Notes: generated by a model not told the origin, from the letters alone. A stretch of 64,000 bases of DNA from Pseudazoarcus sp963975885 (GCA_963975885.1 CAXBIS010000004.1:124001-188000); one strand, 5' to 3'. Positions 26,229 to 37,762 are shown, counted from the first letter of the stretch. Numbers and translations are program-made.

Positions 26229-26549
26229 TCAGTCCGCCCGTTGCGCGAAGCGGATGCGTTCGGTGCCGTCCGGGGCGTTGTCGAGCAGTTCGACCTGGAT
26301 GAACTGGCCGGTGCGCTTGTGGATTTCGGCGAGACTGGGGTTGATGACCTCGATCTCGAAGAGCACGTAGTCGTCATGCTCCATGAAGCCGATGGGGCCG
26401 AACAGCACGTCGCGCAACCGCGTCCATTCGATCGGCTCGGTGACGCCGTCTTGCTGGCTGTCGCGGAAATGGTCGTAGATCACCGCCGATGCGCGGCTCT
26501 GGAACAGGCCGACGCCTTCAACGTAGGTATAGTCTTTGGGCTTTCCCAT
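26229..26549 (-). CDS. Small conserved-looking protein of unknown function
   Basis: A 106-residue acidic soluble protein that I do not recognise. It has no signal peptide or membrane segment and no cysteines. It starts MGKPKDYTYVEGVGLF and has regular alternating hydrophobic strands (YVLFEIEVINPS, QFIQVELLDNAPDG). Codon use is like its neighbours. An AGGAAGAA stretch before the ATG fits a ribosome site. It is transcribed toward the DsrE-like gene 14 bp away, so the two may act together. Confidence 0.7.
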   Translation of the reverse strand: MGKPKDYTYVEGVGLFQSRASAVIYDHFRDSQQDGVTEPIEWTRLRDVLFGPIGFMEHDDYVLFEIEVINPSLAEIHKRTGQFIQVELLDNAPDGTERIRFAQRAD

Positions 26550-26732
26550 GCTGGATTCTTCCTTCTTGGGCCGTCTTGATGGCGAGCCGGATGCTGATTG
26601 CGGCGATGCTATCACGCGACAGGCGCAGTCCCATCGCGGAACGATCGCGGACGCTTCCAGTCCGTGGAGACGGTGCCGGGGCGTACCGTCCGGCCCGACC
26701 ATTCCTTTCGTTCGCAACAACCGGATGCATTC

Positions 26733-27713
26733 GTGACCCAGACCGCACTTTCCATTCTCGACCTCGTCCGCATCACCGAAGGCAGTGACGCGCGTGCCGC
26801 CCTCGACCGTGCGCGCGAACTCGCCGCACACGCCGAGGGTCGGGGCTATCGGCGCTTCTGGGTGGCCGAGCACCACAATTTCCCGAGCATTGCGAGCGCC
26901 GCCACGGCTCTGGTGATCCAGCATGTCGCGGCGGGCACGTCGTCGATCCGCGTCGGCGCGGGCGGCATCATGTTGCCCAACCATTCCCCGCTGGTGATCG
27001 CCGAGCAGTTCGGCACCTTGGACGCGCTGTTCCCTGGGCGCATCGATCTGGGCCTGGGGCGAGCACCGGGTACCGATCAGGAAACGCTACGCGCGCTGCG
27101 TCGCTCGCCCGCGGCGGCCGATGCCTTTCCGCAGGACGTGCTGGAATTGCAACTGCTGCTGTCGCGCGATGCCATGGGGCGACGCGTGCAGGCCGTGCCC
27201 GGCAGCGGCAGCGAGGTGCCGCTGTGGATACTGGGCTCCAGCCTGTTCGGCGCGATGCTCGCGGCCGAGCTGGGCCTGCCTTACGCCTTCGCCTCGCATT
27301 TCGCGCCACAGCAGTTGCTGAGCGCGCTCGAGACCTACCGCAGCCGCTTCAAGCCCTCGCGCCAGCTCGACCGCCCCCATGCGGCGGTGGGCGTGAACAT
27401 CATCGCCGCGGATTCGCAGGCCGAGGCGCGCCGTCTCGCCACCACCCAGCAGATGGCCTTCGTCGATCTGGTGCGCGGCACGCGCAGCCTGAGCCGGCCG
27501 CCCGTCGACGACATCGATGCCTACTGGTCGGCCGCCGAGAAGGCGCACGCGATGCGCATGCTCGAACGCTCCATCGTGGGCACGCCCGAGACGGTGCGCG
27601 ACGGAATCGCGGCACTCGTTGCCGAAACGCGTGCGGACGAGCTGATCGTGGTCTCCGATATTTTCGACCAGGCGGCGCGGCTGCGCTCGTACGAGCTGAT
27701 CGCCGGCGTGTGA
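26733..27713 (+). CDS. Luciferase-like flavin-dependent monooxygenase (LLM class)
   Basis: A 326-residue bacterial-luciferase-fold protein of the YhbW/MsnO8-like group. The signatures are RFWVAEHHNFPSIASAATAL, VGAGGIMLPNHSPLVIAEQFGTL and RIDLGLGRAPGTD. These enzymes use FMN or F420-type reduced flavin, and most of this subgroup have no assigned substrate. The start is a GTG; no in-frame ATG keeps the conserved N terminus. It is divergent from the small unknown gene. Confidence 0.87.
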   Translation: MTQTALSILDLVRITEGSDARAALDRARELAAHAEGRGYRRFWVAEHHNFPSIASAATALVIQHVAAGTSSIRVGAGGIMLPNHSPLVIAEQFGTLDALFPGRIDLGLGRAPGTDQETLRALRRSPAAADAFPQDVLELQLLLSRDAMGRRVQAVPGSGSEVPLWILGSSLFGAMLAAELGLPYAFASHFAPQQLLSALETYRSRFKPSRQLDRPHAAVGVNIIAADSQAEARRLATTQQMAFVDLVRGTRSLSRPPVDDIDAYWSAAEKAHAMRMLERSIVGTPETVRDGIAALVAETRADELIVVSDIFDQAARLRSYELIAGV

Positions 27714-27760
27714 CGGACTCGCAAGGACTCGCGGGGCGAATGCCCGAGTGATAGGGTGAT

Positions 27761-27789
27761 CTGACTGCCGCCGCCATGGCGGCTACACT
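27761..27789 (+). promoter_or_regulatory. Possible sigma-70 promoter of acnA
   Basis: CTGACT and TACACT are separated by 17 bp, about 60 bp before the acnA start. The match to TTGACA/TATAAT is fair. A small GCCGCCATGGCGGC palindrome lies in the spacer. Confidence 0.4.
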
Positions 27790-27849
27790 GTCAGTACGTG
27801 CCGGACGCCGTGTGGCGCTCCGGTCGGCCCCAAAGAAATGGAGCGACGC

Positions 27850-30567
<2,718 letters not shown>

Positions 30568-30572
30568 TGAGT

Positions 30573-30592
30573 GCCGCCCCTGCGGGGGCGGT
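30573..30592 (+). terminator. Hairpin after acnA
   Basis: GCCGCCCC and GGGGCGG pair around a four-base loop, 5 bp after the acnA stop and just before the convergent ferritin gene. No T-run follows on either strand. Confidence 0.55.
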
Positions 30593-30597
30593 GTCCC

Positions 30598-30885
30598 TCA
30601 GTGGTGGTCGAGCTTCCTGTCGGTGAACAGCCAGTCGCGCAACTCGGCGTCCATCTTCGGGTCGCGGCGACGGATCCACTCAAGGACCATCGCGGCGTGC
30701 TCCTTCTCCTCGTCGCGGTTGTGCTCGAGGATGGACTTCAGTTCCGCGTCCTTGCAGGCGTCGACGCGCTGGTTGTACCAGTCCACCGCTTCCAGCTCCT
30801 CCATCAGCGAGGTGATCGCGCGATGCATGTCGCGCGTCTCGTCGCTCAGTTCCGCGATCGGTTCGTGATAGCCCTCGTTGGCCAT
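30598..30885 (-). CDS. Encapsulated-ferritin-like protein (EncFtn family), no shell gene nearby
   Basis: A 95-residue helical protein that closely matches the EncFtn half-ferritin family. The motif MEELEAVDWYNQRVDACKD carries Glu30, Trp36 and Tyr37, and HNRDEEKEHAAMVLEWIRRRD carries Glu60 and His63. These correspond to the ferroxidase-site residues of the described R. rubrum protein. EncFtn forms a decamer that oxidises iron and usually works inside an encapsulin shell. Here the protein ends right after the helices, without the usual C-terminal shell-targeting peptide, and no encapsulin gene is in the window. Confidence 0.85.
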   Translation of the reverse strand: MANEGYHEPIAELSDETRDMHRAITSLMEELEAVDWYNQRVDACKDAELKSILEHNRDEEKEHAAMVLEWIRRRDPKMDAELRDWLFTDRKLDHH

Positions 30886-30961
30886 GCGTGCTTCTCCTCG
30901 GGTTGAAAATATTGCCGGCCCAAGCCTACAGGATGCGGGCGTCGAGCGCTGTTGCCGGCAC

Positions 30962-32263
30962 TCAGCCGGGTGACGTGATCGCGTGCTTCTTCATCTTCTC
31001 CCACAGCGTCTTGCGGCTGATGCCGAGCGCCTCTGCCGTCTTGCCGACGCTGCCTTCGCAGTGCTGGAGCGCCCGGCGGATATGCACGCGCTCGGCACCC
31101 TCGACGACGTGTTGCAGCGGCTTGATCTCGTCTGAAGGCTTGGCCGCCGGGGCGGCGTCGGTGGGTGGAGCGTCGAGCAGTCCATTGTCGCTCAGCGCCA
31201 CGGCCTGTTCGAGCCAGGAATGCAGTTCGCGCGCGTTGCCGCGCCAGTCGCGGACCATCAGGTCGCGCAGGAAGGTCTCCGACATCGCCAGCGGGCGACC
31301 CTGCTCGGCGACCAGGCGCGCGAGCATGCGCTCGGCCAGCCAGCGGATGTCCTCGGGGCGCTCGCGCAGTGGCGGGATCGGGATGCGCAGCACGGCCAGG
31401 CGGTAAAACAGATCCTCGCGAAAGCGCCCGGCGTTCATCTCGGTGTACAGGTCGCGGTTGGTCGCGGCGAGGATGCGGAAGTCGCTATGCGTCGCGCGTT
31501 CCGCGCCGAGCCGGAAGAAGCACTTCTCCTGCAGCGCTCGCAGCAGCTTGGCCTGCATGCTTGCCGGCAGTTCGGCGACCTCGTCGAGAAACAGCGTGCC
31601 GCGATGCGCGCGCTCCAGGTAGCCGCGATGACTGCGCTGCGCGCCCGAGAACGCTCCCTTTTCGTAGCCGAAGAATTCGGCTTCGAGCAGGGTCTCGGGG
31701 ATCGCGGCGCAATTGACGGCGACGAACTCGCCCTTGTCGTTGCGCGCGTCGAGCGCATGCAGGTATTGCGCGGCGACCTCCTTGCCGACGCCCGATTCTC
31801 CACTGAGCAGCACCGCGGCGCGCTGCGTAGCGACCTTGCGCAGCATGGTCTCGACGCGGCGCATCGCCGGGGACACGCCCAGCACCGCCTCGTTCTCGTC
31901 GGGGGCGGTGCTGCACGCGAGGGTGTGCACGAGGGCCACCAGCCGCTCGACGTCGAAGGGCTTGGTCAGGTACTCGCGGGCCCCGGCGCGCATCGAGGCG
32001 ACTGCATCGTCGACGCTGCCGTAACCGGTGAGGAACACCCACGGGATGGCGCGTGTTGCGGCGGGCAGGCGCACGAACCAGTCGGTCGCGATGCCATCGG
32101 GCAGGCGCACGTCGCTGACCACGGCGGCCGGGGTGCGCTGCAGCGCTTCATCGGCCTCGGCCAGGCGTCGGCACCACAGGACTTCAAAACCCTCGATCTC
32201 GAAGCGTTGCTGCAGCGACTCGCCCATGATCGGGTCGTCCTCAATCAGGATCAGTGTCTTCAT
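30962..32263 (-). CDS. aioR: Sigma-54-dependent response regulator of arsenite oxidation
   Basis: A 433-residue NtrC-type regulator. The receiver domain (residues 1-120) has Asp51 as phospho-acceptor. The AAA+ domain has Walker A GESGVGKE, the sigma-54 contact loop GAFSGA (a Thr-to-Ser change from the usual GAFTGA) and Walker B GTLFLDEV. A C-terminal Fis-type helix-turn-helix ends GKTAEALGISRKTLWEKMKKH. It is the last gene of aioX-aioS-aioR and overlaps aioS by ATGA. It should activate the sigma-54 promoter found upstream of aioB. Confidence 0.88.
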   Translation of the reverse strand: MKTLILIEDDPIMGESLQQRFEIEGFEVLWCRRLAEADEALQRTPAAVVSDVRLPDGIATDWFVRLPAATRAIPWVFLTGYGSVDDAVASMRAGAREYLTKPFDVERLVALVHTLACSTAPDENEAVLGVSPAMRRVETMLRKVATQRAAVLLSGESGVGKEVAAQYLHALDARNDKGEFVAVNCAAIPETLLEAEFFGYEKGAFSGAQRSHRGYLERAHRGTLFLDEVAELPASMQAKLLRALQEKCFFRLGAERATHSDFRILAATNRDLYTEMNAGRFREDLFYRLAVLRIPIPPLRERPEDIRWLAERMLARLVAEQGRPLAMSETFLRDLMVRDWRGNARELHSWLEQAVALSDNGLLDAPPTDAAPAAKPSDEIKPLQHVVEGAERVHIRRALQHCEGSVGKTAEALGISRKTLWEKMKKHAITSPG

Positions 32264-33702
32264 GATGGGCTTGCGGGGTCTTCGCGGTTAGGTACCCGGA
32301 ACACGAGCCGGGTGCGGTCGGTGGCCGACGGGTCGGGTACGAAGCTGCCGTGCAGGTGGCTGGCCAGTTCCTGGCATACCCACAGGCCGAAGCCCTGCGG
32401 GTCGCGCCCGCCCTCGGCCGCGATCAGGGTGCGCAGCCGCTCGGCATCGACGGGTTGGCCGTCGTTGGCGACGCTGAATTCGACGAATTCGGCGTCGGCG
32501 TGCAGGGCGGTCTCGACCCGGCCATGTTCGCCGGCGGCCTTGATCGCGTTGAGCAGCATGTTGAGCATCACCTGACGCAGCGGTGCCGATGGCACGCGCA
32601 GCGCCGATTCGACCTCCAGGCTGCGTTCGATGCGGATGTCGAGGCGCTCGGCCGTGCCCTGCACCAGGGTCAGCACGTCGTCGAGATCGTCGGGGTCAAG
32701 CGCTCGCTCCTCGACGCGTACCTGGGGAAGCAGGGCGGTGACGGTGCTGCGGATCTGCTGCAGGCCGCGGTCGATCAGGTCGACGGTGCGCTCGCGAACG
32801 TCATTGGCGTCGCCGCGCAGGCGCAGCGTGCGCGTGGCGGTCAGCAGCCCGGCCAGGGGGTTGTTTATTTCGTGCGCGACGGCGGCCGTCATGCGCCCCA
32901 CGGCAGCCAGCCGTTCGGCCGATAGGGCGCGCTCCTCGGCCTCACGCCGGCGCTCGAGTTCGTCCATCAGTTGTGCGACGGCATCCCCGATGCGTGCGAG
33001 TTCGGGGTCCGCGGTGTGCGGCAGCTGCGCGCGCAGCTTGCCGGGCTCGTCCCGGCCGATGCGCCCGATCAGCATCGCCAGACGCTCCACGGGGCGCGTC
33101 ATTCGCTGACCGACCCACCATCCGGCGGGTAGCAGCAACGCAACGGCGAGGACGATGCCGGCCAGCGCGTTGCCTGCCAGAGCCGGCCAGTCAGCGCCGA
33201 ACACCGCTGCGTCGATCTCGGTCAGCACGTAGCCGAGTGTCTGGCCGTCGTCGCTTGCGATCGGGTCCAGCCGCAGCACGGATCCGTCCTCGCGACTGGC
33301 GCGCCAGCTGCGGGTGACGCCTTCGGGGGGAAGCGGGGCGCCGTGCCAGGCCTCGCCGAGCAGTGGGCGACCGGTCTCCAGGCGCAGCGGGTCGGACGCG
33401 GCGAAGACGCGCCCATCGACGTCGACTACCGCCAGTCGGGCGTGGCCCAGCGGCGCGCCGGGCAGCAGGCCGGCGGTGTCGCGCAACAGAGAGAACACCC
33501 GCCAGGTATCGTCGGCCACCAGCATCGGGCGCACCTGGGCGATGACCAGCGCCACCGCGCGATCGACCTGCGCCAGCGTCTCGGCGCGTGCGCTGCGCGT
33601 GAACACCTGGGCGCTGACCGCGGTGACCAGTATGGCCGCAATCAATACCGCCAGCGACAGGCCGAGCGGGATCTGCACACGGTAGGGCAGGCGACGCAGC
33701 AT
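32260..33702 (-). CDS. aioS: Arsenite-responsive sensor histidine kinase
   Basis: A 480-residue membrane kinase. Two transmembrane segments (about residues 12-32 and 178-196) flank a periplasmic domain. A HAMP-like linker is followed by the phospho-acceptor His277 in AVAHEINNPLAGLL. The ATPase region is degenerate in sequence but has N- and G-box-like parts (LNMLLNAIKAAGEHG, GGRDPQGFGLWVCQELA). It lies between aioX and aioR with overlaps at both ends. In known systems AioS takes the arsenite signal from AioX and phosphorylates AioR. Confidence 0.87.
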   Translation of the reverse strand: MLRRLPYRVQIPLGLSLAVLIAAILVTAVSAQVFTRSARAETLAQVDRAVALVIAQVRPMLVADDTWRVFSLLRDTAGLLPGAPLGHARLAVVDVDGRVFAASDPLRLETGRPLLGEAWHGAPLPPEGVTRSWRASREDGSVLRLDPIASDDGQTLGYVLTEIDAAVFGADWPALAGNALAGIVLAVALLLPAGWWVGQRMTRPVERLAMLIGRIGRDEPGKLRAQLPHTADPELARIGDAVAQLMDELERRREAEERALSAERLAAVGRMTAAVAHEINNPLAGLLTATRTLRLRGDANDVRERTVDLIDRGLQQIRSTVTALLPQVRVEERALDPDDLDDVLTLVQGTAERLDIRIERSLEVESALRVPSAPLRQVMLNMLLNAIKAAGEHGRVETALHADAEFVEFSVANDGQPVDAERLRTLIAAEGGRDPQGFGLWVCQELASHLHGSFVPDPSATDRTRLVFRVPNREDPASPS

Positions 33703-34568
33703 CAGCCCTGCACTCCGCTGTCGGGAATCTGCATGGCCTGCAGCCGGATCGAGTTGAACAGCGACGCGTCGCCGGGCACGAAGCCATCGAGGTTCAGCGC
33801 GTCGAGCAGGGCCCGGCCCTCGGGGTTGCGCGGCATTGTGAACAGCGCTTCACGTAAGGCGTCGACGCGCGCGTGCGAGGGCTGCCGCAGTGTGACCAGG
33901 GGTGGAAAGCCGAATTCCTCGGAGCGCCATACCACTTCGGTGTCATCGATCGCGCTCATGCCCTGCAGGCGCATCGTTTCCCAAACGTATCCGTCGATCG
34001 ACCCGGCATGGGCCAGCCCGGCCGCGACGGCCTCTGCGACGTTGCGGTGGCCGTGGGCGAAGAAGCTGCGGCGCAGATCGCCGGCGCTCAGGCCGGCCTT
34101 GGACAGTTGCGCCTGAGCGACCAGCCAGCCCGAGTTCGAAAGCGGGTCGGAGTACGCCAGCACGCGGTCGCGCAGATCGCGCCAGCCCTCGATGTCGGGC
34201 GCCAGGCGGCGTGAGCGGATGAGGTAGGAGCGGTAGAGCGGTTCGTCGGCCCAGGACGGCACGGCCAGCAACGACAGGTCACGCTCGTGCAGCACGAAGG
34301 GGTAGCCGCAGATCCACGCCGCGTCGACGCGCTGCGTGAGCAGCAGGTCGAGCACCGGTTGATAGGACTCGCGTGCGACAAAACGCAGCGGTACGCTGCA
34401 GCGCTCTTCCAGGTAGGCCGCCCAGCGCGTCAGGAACGCGGCCTGGTCGGCCAGGATGACCGGTGTCAGTCCGATGCGCAGCGTCCTGTCCGGGCCGGAC
34501 TCCGCAGCGGTGCCGAGCGCGGGCCATGCCAGCGCGGCGAGCAATCCGAGGCAATCCCGTCTACGCAT
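33702..34568 (-). CDS. aioX: Periplasmic arsenite-sensing binding protein
   Basis: A 288-residue protein of the phosphonate-binding (PhnD-like) family with an N-terminal signal (LLAALAWPALGTAAES). Cys87 in AAWICGYPF sits where described AioX proteins have an arsenite-binding Cys. AioX binds arsenite and triggers AioS. It is the first gene of the minus-strand aioXSR operon and diverges from aioBA across about 165 bp. Confidence 0.87.
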   Translation of the reverse strand: MRRRDCLGLLAALAWPALGTAAESGPDRTLRIGLTPVILADQAAFLTRWAAYLEERCSVPLRFVARESYQPVLDLLLTQRVDAAWICGYPFVLHERDLSLLAVPSWADEPLYRSYLIRSRRLAPDIEGWRDLRDRVLAYSDPLSNSGWLVAQAQLSKAGLSAGDLRRSFFAHGHRNVAEAVAAGLAHAGSIDGYVWETMRLQGMSAIDDTEVVWRSEEFGFPPLVTLRQPSHARVDALREALFTMPRNPEGRALLDALNLDGFVPGDASLFNSIRLQAMQIPDSGVQG

Positions 34569-34582
34569 GGTCTCCTCCGGTG

Positions 34583-34598
34583 GTTACGATGTCGTAAC
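34583..34598. promoter_or_regulatory. Inverted repeat GTTACGA-TG-TCGTAAC, candidate AioR site
   Basis: Perfect 7 bp arms separated by 2 bp, about 100 bp upstream of the sigma-54 promoter of aioB and just outside aioX. Distance and symmetry suit an enhancer-binding regulator; binding by AioR is inferred. Confidence 0.55.
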
Positions 34599-34605
34599 GA
34601 TCTGG

Positions 34606-34632
34606 GATTCGTGAATGTTACCAAAACGAATC
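34606..34632. promoter_or_regulatory. Second inverted repeat GATTCGT-N13-ACGAATC
   Basis: Perfect 7 bp arms flank 13 bp that include GTTACC. It lies between the first dyad and the sigma-54 promoter and could be an additional regulator site or belong to the aioX promoter. Confidence 0.4.
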
Positions 34633-34684
34633 ACTGCATCGGTCCGATTTTCGCAACATGCCCGAATTGCGGGGGTTGATCTCG

Positions 34685-34699
34685 TGGCACGCCGCTTGC
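34685..34699 (+). promoter_or_regulatory. Sigma-54 (-24/-12) promoter of aioBA
   Basis: TGGCACGCCGCTTGC has the -24 TGGCAC and -12 TTGC elements with GG and GC 12 bp apart, as sigma-54 needs. It lies 37 bp before the aioB start. This matches the presence of the AioR activator. Confidence 0.85.
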
Positions 34700-34735
34700 G
34701 AGTCAGTTCGTGTCTGCAACCGAGGAGGAGACGAC

Positions 34736-35260
34736 ATGGATAACGTAAAACCCGCTCGCCGACTGTTCTTCATGCGGTCCGGCGGCATGGCCGCCGCCGT
34801 GGCCGGATCGGCGCTGCTGCCGCTACGCGAGGCGCATGCGGCCGACGCCGCAGCCGGCAGCACGACGCTGGCCTACCCGGACCGGCGAGTGGCGGCGGCG
34901 GCCGAGTTGCCGGTCAACAAGGTCAGCATGTTCAATTATCCGGACGAGGATTCGCCCTGCTATCTGCTGCGCATGGGTGAGCCGGTGCCCGGCGGTGTCG
35001 GGCCGGACGGCGACATCGTCGCCTACAGCGCCTTCTGTACGCACATGGGTTGTCCGGTGCAGTACGACGGCGACACGCGCACCTTCAAGTGCGGCTGCCA
35101 CTTCTCGATCTTCGACCCCGAGACCGGCGGCCAGATGGTCAGCGGCCAGGCCACCGAGAACCTGCCGCGCATCGTTCTTCACTACGACACGAAGACCGGC
35201 GGTGTGCACGCGGTCGGCGTCGACGGCCTGATCTACGGTCGTCAGTCCAACATTCTCTGA
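34736..35260 (+). CDS. aioB: Arsenite oxidase small subunit (Rieske)
   Basis: A 174-residue Rieske protein. The twin-arginine-like signal (ARRLFFMRSGG, then a hydrophobic stretch ending AHAAD) exports the folded enzyme. The 2Fe-2S ligands are Cys101, His103, Cys119 and His122 (CTHMGC and CGCH). Cys106 and Cys121 are in place to form the disulfide that some Aio enzymes lack. It passes electrons from AioA to a periplasmic carrier. GAGGAGGAG lies just before the ATG, and aioA follows after 11 bp. Confidence 0.95.
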   Translation: MDNVKPARRLFFMRSGGMAAAVAGSALLPLREAHAADAAAGSTTLAYPDRRVAAAAELPVNKVSMFNYPDEDSPCYLLRMGEPVPGGVGPDGDIVAYSAFCTHMGCPVQYDGDTRTFKCGCHFSIFDPETGGQMVSGQATENLPRIVLHYDTKTGGVHAVGVDGLIYGRQSNIL

Positions 35261-35271
35261 GGAGGCGCGCC

Positions 35272-37755
35272 ATGAGCACGAAGATCAAGGACCGCATCGC
35301 GCTGCCCCCGGCGGATGCACAGAAGAGCAACATGACCTGCCACTTCTGCATCGTCGGATGCGGCTACCACGTCTACAAGTGGGACGCCAACCGCGAGGGC
35401 GGACGTGCGCCGGCGGACAACGCGCTGGGGCTGGATTTCCGCCGCCAGCTTCCACCGCTGGCGACGACGATGACGCAGGCCATGACCAACACCGTCACCG
35501 ACCATGCCGGTAAGCGCTGGAACATCATGGTCGTGCCGGACAAGGAATGCGTGGTCAACAGCGGCCTGTCGTCGACGCGCGGGGGCAAGATGGCCAGCTA
35601 CATGTATGCCTCCGACGGTATCGGACGCGAGCGCCTCAAGCATCCGCGCATCCAGCGTGGCGACCAGTGGCTGGACACGAGTTGGGAGCATGCGCTGGCG
35701 CTGTATGCAGGGCTGACGCGCAAGATCCTCGACAACGACGGGCCCGAAGCCCTGTTCTTCGACTGCTTCGATCACGGCGGAGCCGGCGGTGGCTTCGAGA
35801 ACACCTGGGGTACCGGCAAGCTGATGTTCAGCGCGCTCAAGACACCCATGGTGCGCATCCACAACCGCCCGGCCTACAACTCCGAGTGCCACGCCACCCG
35901 CGAGATGGGCATTGGCGAACTCAACAACAGCTACGAGGACGCGCAGCTGGCCGACTGCATCGTGTGTACCGGTGCCAACCCGTACGAGACGCAGACCAAC
36001 TACTTCCTCAATCACTGGGTGGCGAACCTGTCGGGCGCGACGGTGGAGAAGAAAAAGCAATGGTTCCCGGGCGAGAGCGCGGCCGCGGCGAAGATCGTCA
36101 TCATCGACCCGCGCCGCTCGGCCACCGTCGCGATCGCCGAGCAGATCGCCGGCAAGGACAACGTACTGCACCTGGACATCGAGCCGGGTTCGGACACAGC
36201 CCTGTTCAACACCTTGTTTACCTACGTCGTCGAGCAGGGCTGGCACGACGCTGAGTTCATCGCCGCCCATACCAGCGGCTTCGAGGACGCCCTGCGCACC
36301 AATCGCATGAGCCTCGCGGAGGGCGCGAAGGCCACCGGCCTGCCCGAGGCGAAGATCGTGCGGGCGGCCGAGTGGGCCTACAAGCCCAAGGCCTCCGGCC
36401 ATCGTCCGCGCACCTTCCATCCCTACGAGAAGGGCATCATCTGGGGCAACGACAATTACGTCATCCAGAGCGCGCTGGTGGGCCTGGTGATCGCGACCCA
36501 CAACGTCGGCCGCCGCGGCACCGGCGTGTGCCGTCTGGGCGGTCACCAGGAGGGCTATACGCGGCCGCCGTATCCGGGCGATCGCAAGATCTACATCGAC
36601 CAGGAAGTCATCGCCGGCAAGGGCCTGATGTACACGCTGTGGGCGACCAACCCGTTCCAGACCACGCTCAACGCCGAGCGGCACCGCCTCGTCCTGAGCC
36701 GTCGCGCAAAGATCGTCAACGAGGCGGTCGCGCGGGCGCGCGGCGCGAGTGTCGAGGAACTGGTCGACGTCATCTACAACGCCTGCAAGTACCAGGGCGG
36801 GATGTACATCGCGGCGATCAACCTGTATCCGACCACGCTCGCCGAGGAGGCGCATCTGCTGCTACCCGCCGCCCATCCGGGCGAGATGAACCTGACTTCG
36901 ATGAACGGCGAGCGCCGCCTGCGTCTGTCCGAGAAGTTCATGGACCCGCCGGGTTCGGCCAGGCCCGACTGCCTGATCGCGGCGGACATCGCCAACACCC
37001 TGAAGGCACTGTACGAGCGCGACGGCAACACCGAGATGGCGCAGCGCTTTGCCGGTTTCGACTGGACGAGCGAAGAGGACGCCTTCAACGACGGATTCCG
37101 CCGCGCAGGCCGTCCCGGCGTCGAGCCCATCGACAGTCAGGGTGGGCCGACCGGACATCTGGCCACCTACGCGCTGTTGCGCAAGGCCGGCAACAACGGC
37201 GTGCAGTTGCCCGTCCGCGAGGTGCGCGACGGACGCCTGATCGGCACAGAGATGATCTACGCCGACTACCGCTTCGACACGCCGGACGGCAAGGCGCACT
37301 TCAAACCGGCGCCCTACAACGGCCTGCCCGAAATGGTTGCCGGACAGAAGGCGAAGCACCGCTTCTGGATCAACGGCGGGCGCGCCAACGAGGTGTGGCA
37401 GACCGCCTATCATGACCAGTACAACGCCTTCGTGCGTGACCGCTATCCGATGGCCTATCTCGAGATGAACCTCGAGGACGCGAAGGAACTGGGCGTGGCC
37501 CCCGGCGACGTGGTCGAGGTCTTCAACGACTTCGGCAGCACCTACGCGATGGCCTACCCGATCGAGGCTATCAAGCGCGACCATACCTTCATGCTGTTCG
37601 GTTACATCAAAGGTGTGCACGGCGACGTCGTCACGTCCTGGGTGGATCGCAACGTCGTGCCCTACTACAAGGGCACCTGGGGCAGCATCCTGCGTGTAGG
37701 CACCGTCGACGACTACGCGCGCACGGTGTCGTTCAAGGATCGGCGCTACGGCTGA
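35272..37755 (+). CDS. aioA: Arsenite oxidase large molybdopterin subunit
   Basis: An 827-residue DMSO-reductase-family catalytic subunit. Cys23, Cys26 and Cys30 (CHFCIVGC) bind the 3Fe-4S cluster; the usual fourth Cys is absent, as in all Aio enzymes. Family stretches such as DCFDHGGAGGGFENTWGTGK, RIHNRPAYNSECHATREMG and GRRGTGVCRLGGHQEGY are intact. It oxidises arsenite to arsenate in the periplasm, exported with AioB. No cytochrome c or molybdenum cofactor gene follows; a convergent peptidase gene comes next. Confidence 0.96.
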   Translation: MSTKIKDRIALPPADAQKSNMTCHFCIVGCGYHVYKWDANREGGRAPADNALGLDFRRQLPPLATTMTQAMTNTVTDHAGKRWNIMVVPDKECVVNSGLSSTRGGKMASYMYASDGIGRERLKHPRIQRGDQWLDTSWEHALALYAGLTRKILDNDGPEALFFDCFDHGGAGGGFENTWGTGKLMFSALKTPMVRIHNRPAYNSECHATREMGIGELNNSYEDAQLADCIVCTGANPYETQTNYFLNHWVANLSGATVEKKKQWFPGESAAAAKIVIIDPRRSATVAIAEQIAGKDNVLHLDIEPGSDTALFNTLFTYVVEQGWHDAEFIAAHTSGFEDALRTNRMSLAEGAKATGLPEAKIVRAAEWAYKPKASGHRPRTFHPYEKGIIWGNDNYVIQSALVGLVIATHNVGRRGTGVCRLGGHQEGYTRPPYPGDRKIYIDQEVIAGKGLMYTLWATNPFQTTLNAERHRLVLSRRAKIVNEAVARARGASVEELVDVIYNACKYQGGMYIAAINLYPTTLAEEAHLLLPAAHPGEMNLTSMNGERRLRLSEKFMDPPGSARPDCLIAADIANTLKALYERDGNTEMAQRFAGFDWTSEEDAFNDGFRRAGRPGVEPIDSQGGPTGHLATYALLRKAGNNGVQLPVREVRDGRLIGTEMIYADYRFDTPDGKAHFKPAPYNGLPEMVAGQKAKHRFWINGGRANEVWQTAYHDQYNAFVRDRYPMAYLEMNLEDAKELGVAPGDVVEVFNDFGSTYAMAYPIEAIKRDHTFMLFGYIKGVHGDVVTSWVDRNVVPYYKGTWGSILRVGTVDDYARTVSFKDRRYG

Positions 37756-37762
37756 TGTCGGT

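Noticed and set aside
27838..27849. Upstream ATG as the acnA start
   Set aside because: It has no ribosome site of its own, while GGAG is well spaced for the ATG at 27850.
35242..36855. A 537-codon antisense frame over aioA
   Set aside because: Shadow of the strongly conserved arsenite oxidase gene.
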